DNA of 5,822 bases from Clostridium sp. CAG:448 (GTDB lineage: Bacteria > Bacillota > Clostridia > Oscillospirales > CAG-272): NCBI GenBank assembly GCA_000433415.1, contig FR890501.1:6823-12644 (forward strand), given 5' to 3'. Positions 4,929 through 5,822 of the stretch are shown one piece after another. Below the pieces are notes generated by a model that made no database searches, was not told where the DNA came from, and saw only the letters and a list, made by a program, of their open reading frames with translations. The position numbers and the translations under genes were made by a program. How positions within the stretch are numbered: the stretch's first letter is position 1; each line of letters opens with the position of its first letter.

Positions 4929-5822
4929 ATGAACAGTAAGTACAATCCGCACAACAAAAAAAGATTGCAAAAAAACGATGTTGAGCGCGTGTTTGACGCA
5001 TGCGATCTCTGCCGTGTTATCCGTTCTCACGGTGAGAAAATCGCATTCCGTTATTTCGTGAACGGCGAAATACAGGAGATGCGCTATGATGCGTTTGCCG
5101 ATTTGATCCTTCAGGCGGCTGCCGCATTTGACAAACTGAAATTGGTCGATAAACGGATTGTTATCATCGGGGATACGTCGCCGGAATGGCTTGCCTCCTA
5201 TATTGCGGCGATAGCTTGCGGTGCGGTCGCCGTTCCGATGGACAAAGAACTGGCGCTCACGGAAATTGAAAAGTTCATGGCGAGCGTTGACACTGCCGCC
5301 GTTGTATACGGTAAATCTTTCAACGACAAGTTTGTTACCACCATTGGCTCTCACTCCACGGTGAAGTATTTTATTCCGATTGATGCCGATTACGGAAAGG
5401 ATTTCAATAAGAAAGTCCTCCCGTTCGGGGAACTGTTGGAATTGGGGCAAAAGGCGCTTGCGAACGGCTATGTGTTGCCCGTCCACACGGACAGAGACAA
5501 ACTCAGTGAAATGCTCTTTACCTCGGGAACGACCGGAACCAGCAAATGCGTGATGCTGTCCCAGAAGAATATTTATTCGGTTGTGACGTGCGCCGCGCTG
5601 GAAACCAACTTTACAAAAGAGGACGTCGTGGTTTCCGTGCTGCCGGTGCACCATACCTATGAGCTTGCCTGCCTGCAGGCGGAATTGGTGTTGGGCATAA
5701 CCATATGCATCAACGATTCACTGCGCCATGTAATGCGCAATTTCAAGACCTTTCAGCCCACTGCATTGGTGCTCGTTCCGCTGTTTGTCAATACCATGTA
5801 CAAAAAAATCTGGTCCGAGGCG
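4929..5822 (+). CDS. AMP-binding acyl-CoA ligase-type enzyme, 3' end outside the window
   Basis: The first 298 codons of an adenylate-forming enzyme, which activates a carboxylic acid (probably a fatty acid) with ATP and then usually transfers it to CoA or a carrier protein. The frame is open to the edge. The phosphate-binding loop FTSGTTGTSKCVMLSQ is at 197-212. It departs from the usual SGTTGxPKGV in having Ser for Pro and Cys for Gly, while keeping the Lys (206). The next core motif is LPVHHTYEL (238-246), like the LPLxHxxE of long-chain acyl-CoA synthetases. IVIIGDTSPEWLASYIAAIA (77-96) is the usual N-domain segment, followed by GAVAVPMD (98-105). No signal peptide is present. The start is forced: the MarR stop TGA is in the same frame four codons before this ATG. 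The ribosome binding site is weak (AAGGAAAGTGAG overlapping the MarR stop), suggesting coupling to MarR translation. Substrate and the C-terminal lid domain cannot be seen. Confidence 0.85.
   Translation, partial: MNSKYNPHNKKRLQKNDVERVFDACDLCRVIRSHGEKIAFRYFVNGEIQEMRYDAFADLILQAAAAFDKLKLVDKRIVIIGDTSPEWLASYIAAIACGAVAVPMDKELALTEIEKFMASVDTAAVVYGKSFNDKFVTTIGSHSTVKYFIPIDADYGKDFNKKVLPFGELLELGQKALANGYVLPVHTDRDKLSEMLFTSGTTGTSKCVMLSQKNIYSVVTCAALETNFTKEDVVVSVLPVHHTYELACLQAELVLGITICINDSLRHVMRNFKTFQPTALVLVPLFVNTMYKKIWSEA

Noticed and set aside
4794..5654. 286-codon minus-strand open frame opposite the MarR end and acyl-CoA ligase
   Set aside because: The plus strand carries clear AMP-binding motifs across the same bases; the antisense translation has no family signature.
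1..5822. CRISPR array, tRNA, rRNA, insertion sequence or phage genes
   Set aside because: No regularly spaced repeats, cloverleaf-like structures, transposase motifs or terminal inverted repeats were seen. The only repeats are protein-level peptidoglycan-binding units and short palindromes.

Overview
The window looks like chromosomal DNA from a Gram-positive, endospore-forming member of the Clostridia, most likely the Oscillospiraceae/Ruminococcaceae group. This rests on the SleC-like spore cortex-lytic proteins, a lipoprotein solute-binding protein of gut-clostridial type, AGGAGG-type ribosome binding sites, consensus sigma-A promoters and moderate GC content. The taxonomy is inferred from gene content; no rRNA or other marker is present.

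Layout from left to right. Bases 1-107 hold no supportable gene but carry a strong bidirectional rho-independent terminator (60-103). A lipoprotein solute-binding protein is encoded on the minus strand (108-1604), with its own perfect TTGACA-N17-TATAAT promoter and no transporter permease or ATPase beside it. Next, also on the minus strand and transcribed right to left, is a tight three-gene operon: a 177-aa protein resembling the N-terminal domain of SleC (3681-4214), a 467-aa protein with a SpoIID/SleC-like domain followed by three peptidoglycan-binding repeats (2262-3665), and a 185-aa protein made only of two peptidoglycan-binding repeats (1701-2258). Read in transcription order, the three genes reproduce the domain order of the single-chain clostridial cortex lytic enzyme SleC, so the operon looks like a split SleC system.

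A 210-bp divergent control region (4215-4424) separates that operon from a plus-strand pair: a MarR-family regulator (4425-4919) and the first 298 codons of an AMP-binding acyl-CoA ligase-type enzyme (4929 to the window edge). The regulator pair has a perfect sigma-A promoter. A weaker minus-strand sigma-A-like promoter shares its -35 region, and a mother-cell-sigma-like site lies closer to the spore gene. An inverted repeat over the shared -35 is a plausible MarR operator.

Nothing here proves a wholly new system. The parts most worth a second look are the split SleC-like operon and its divergent control region shared with a MarR/acyl-CoA ligase operon.
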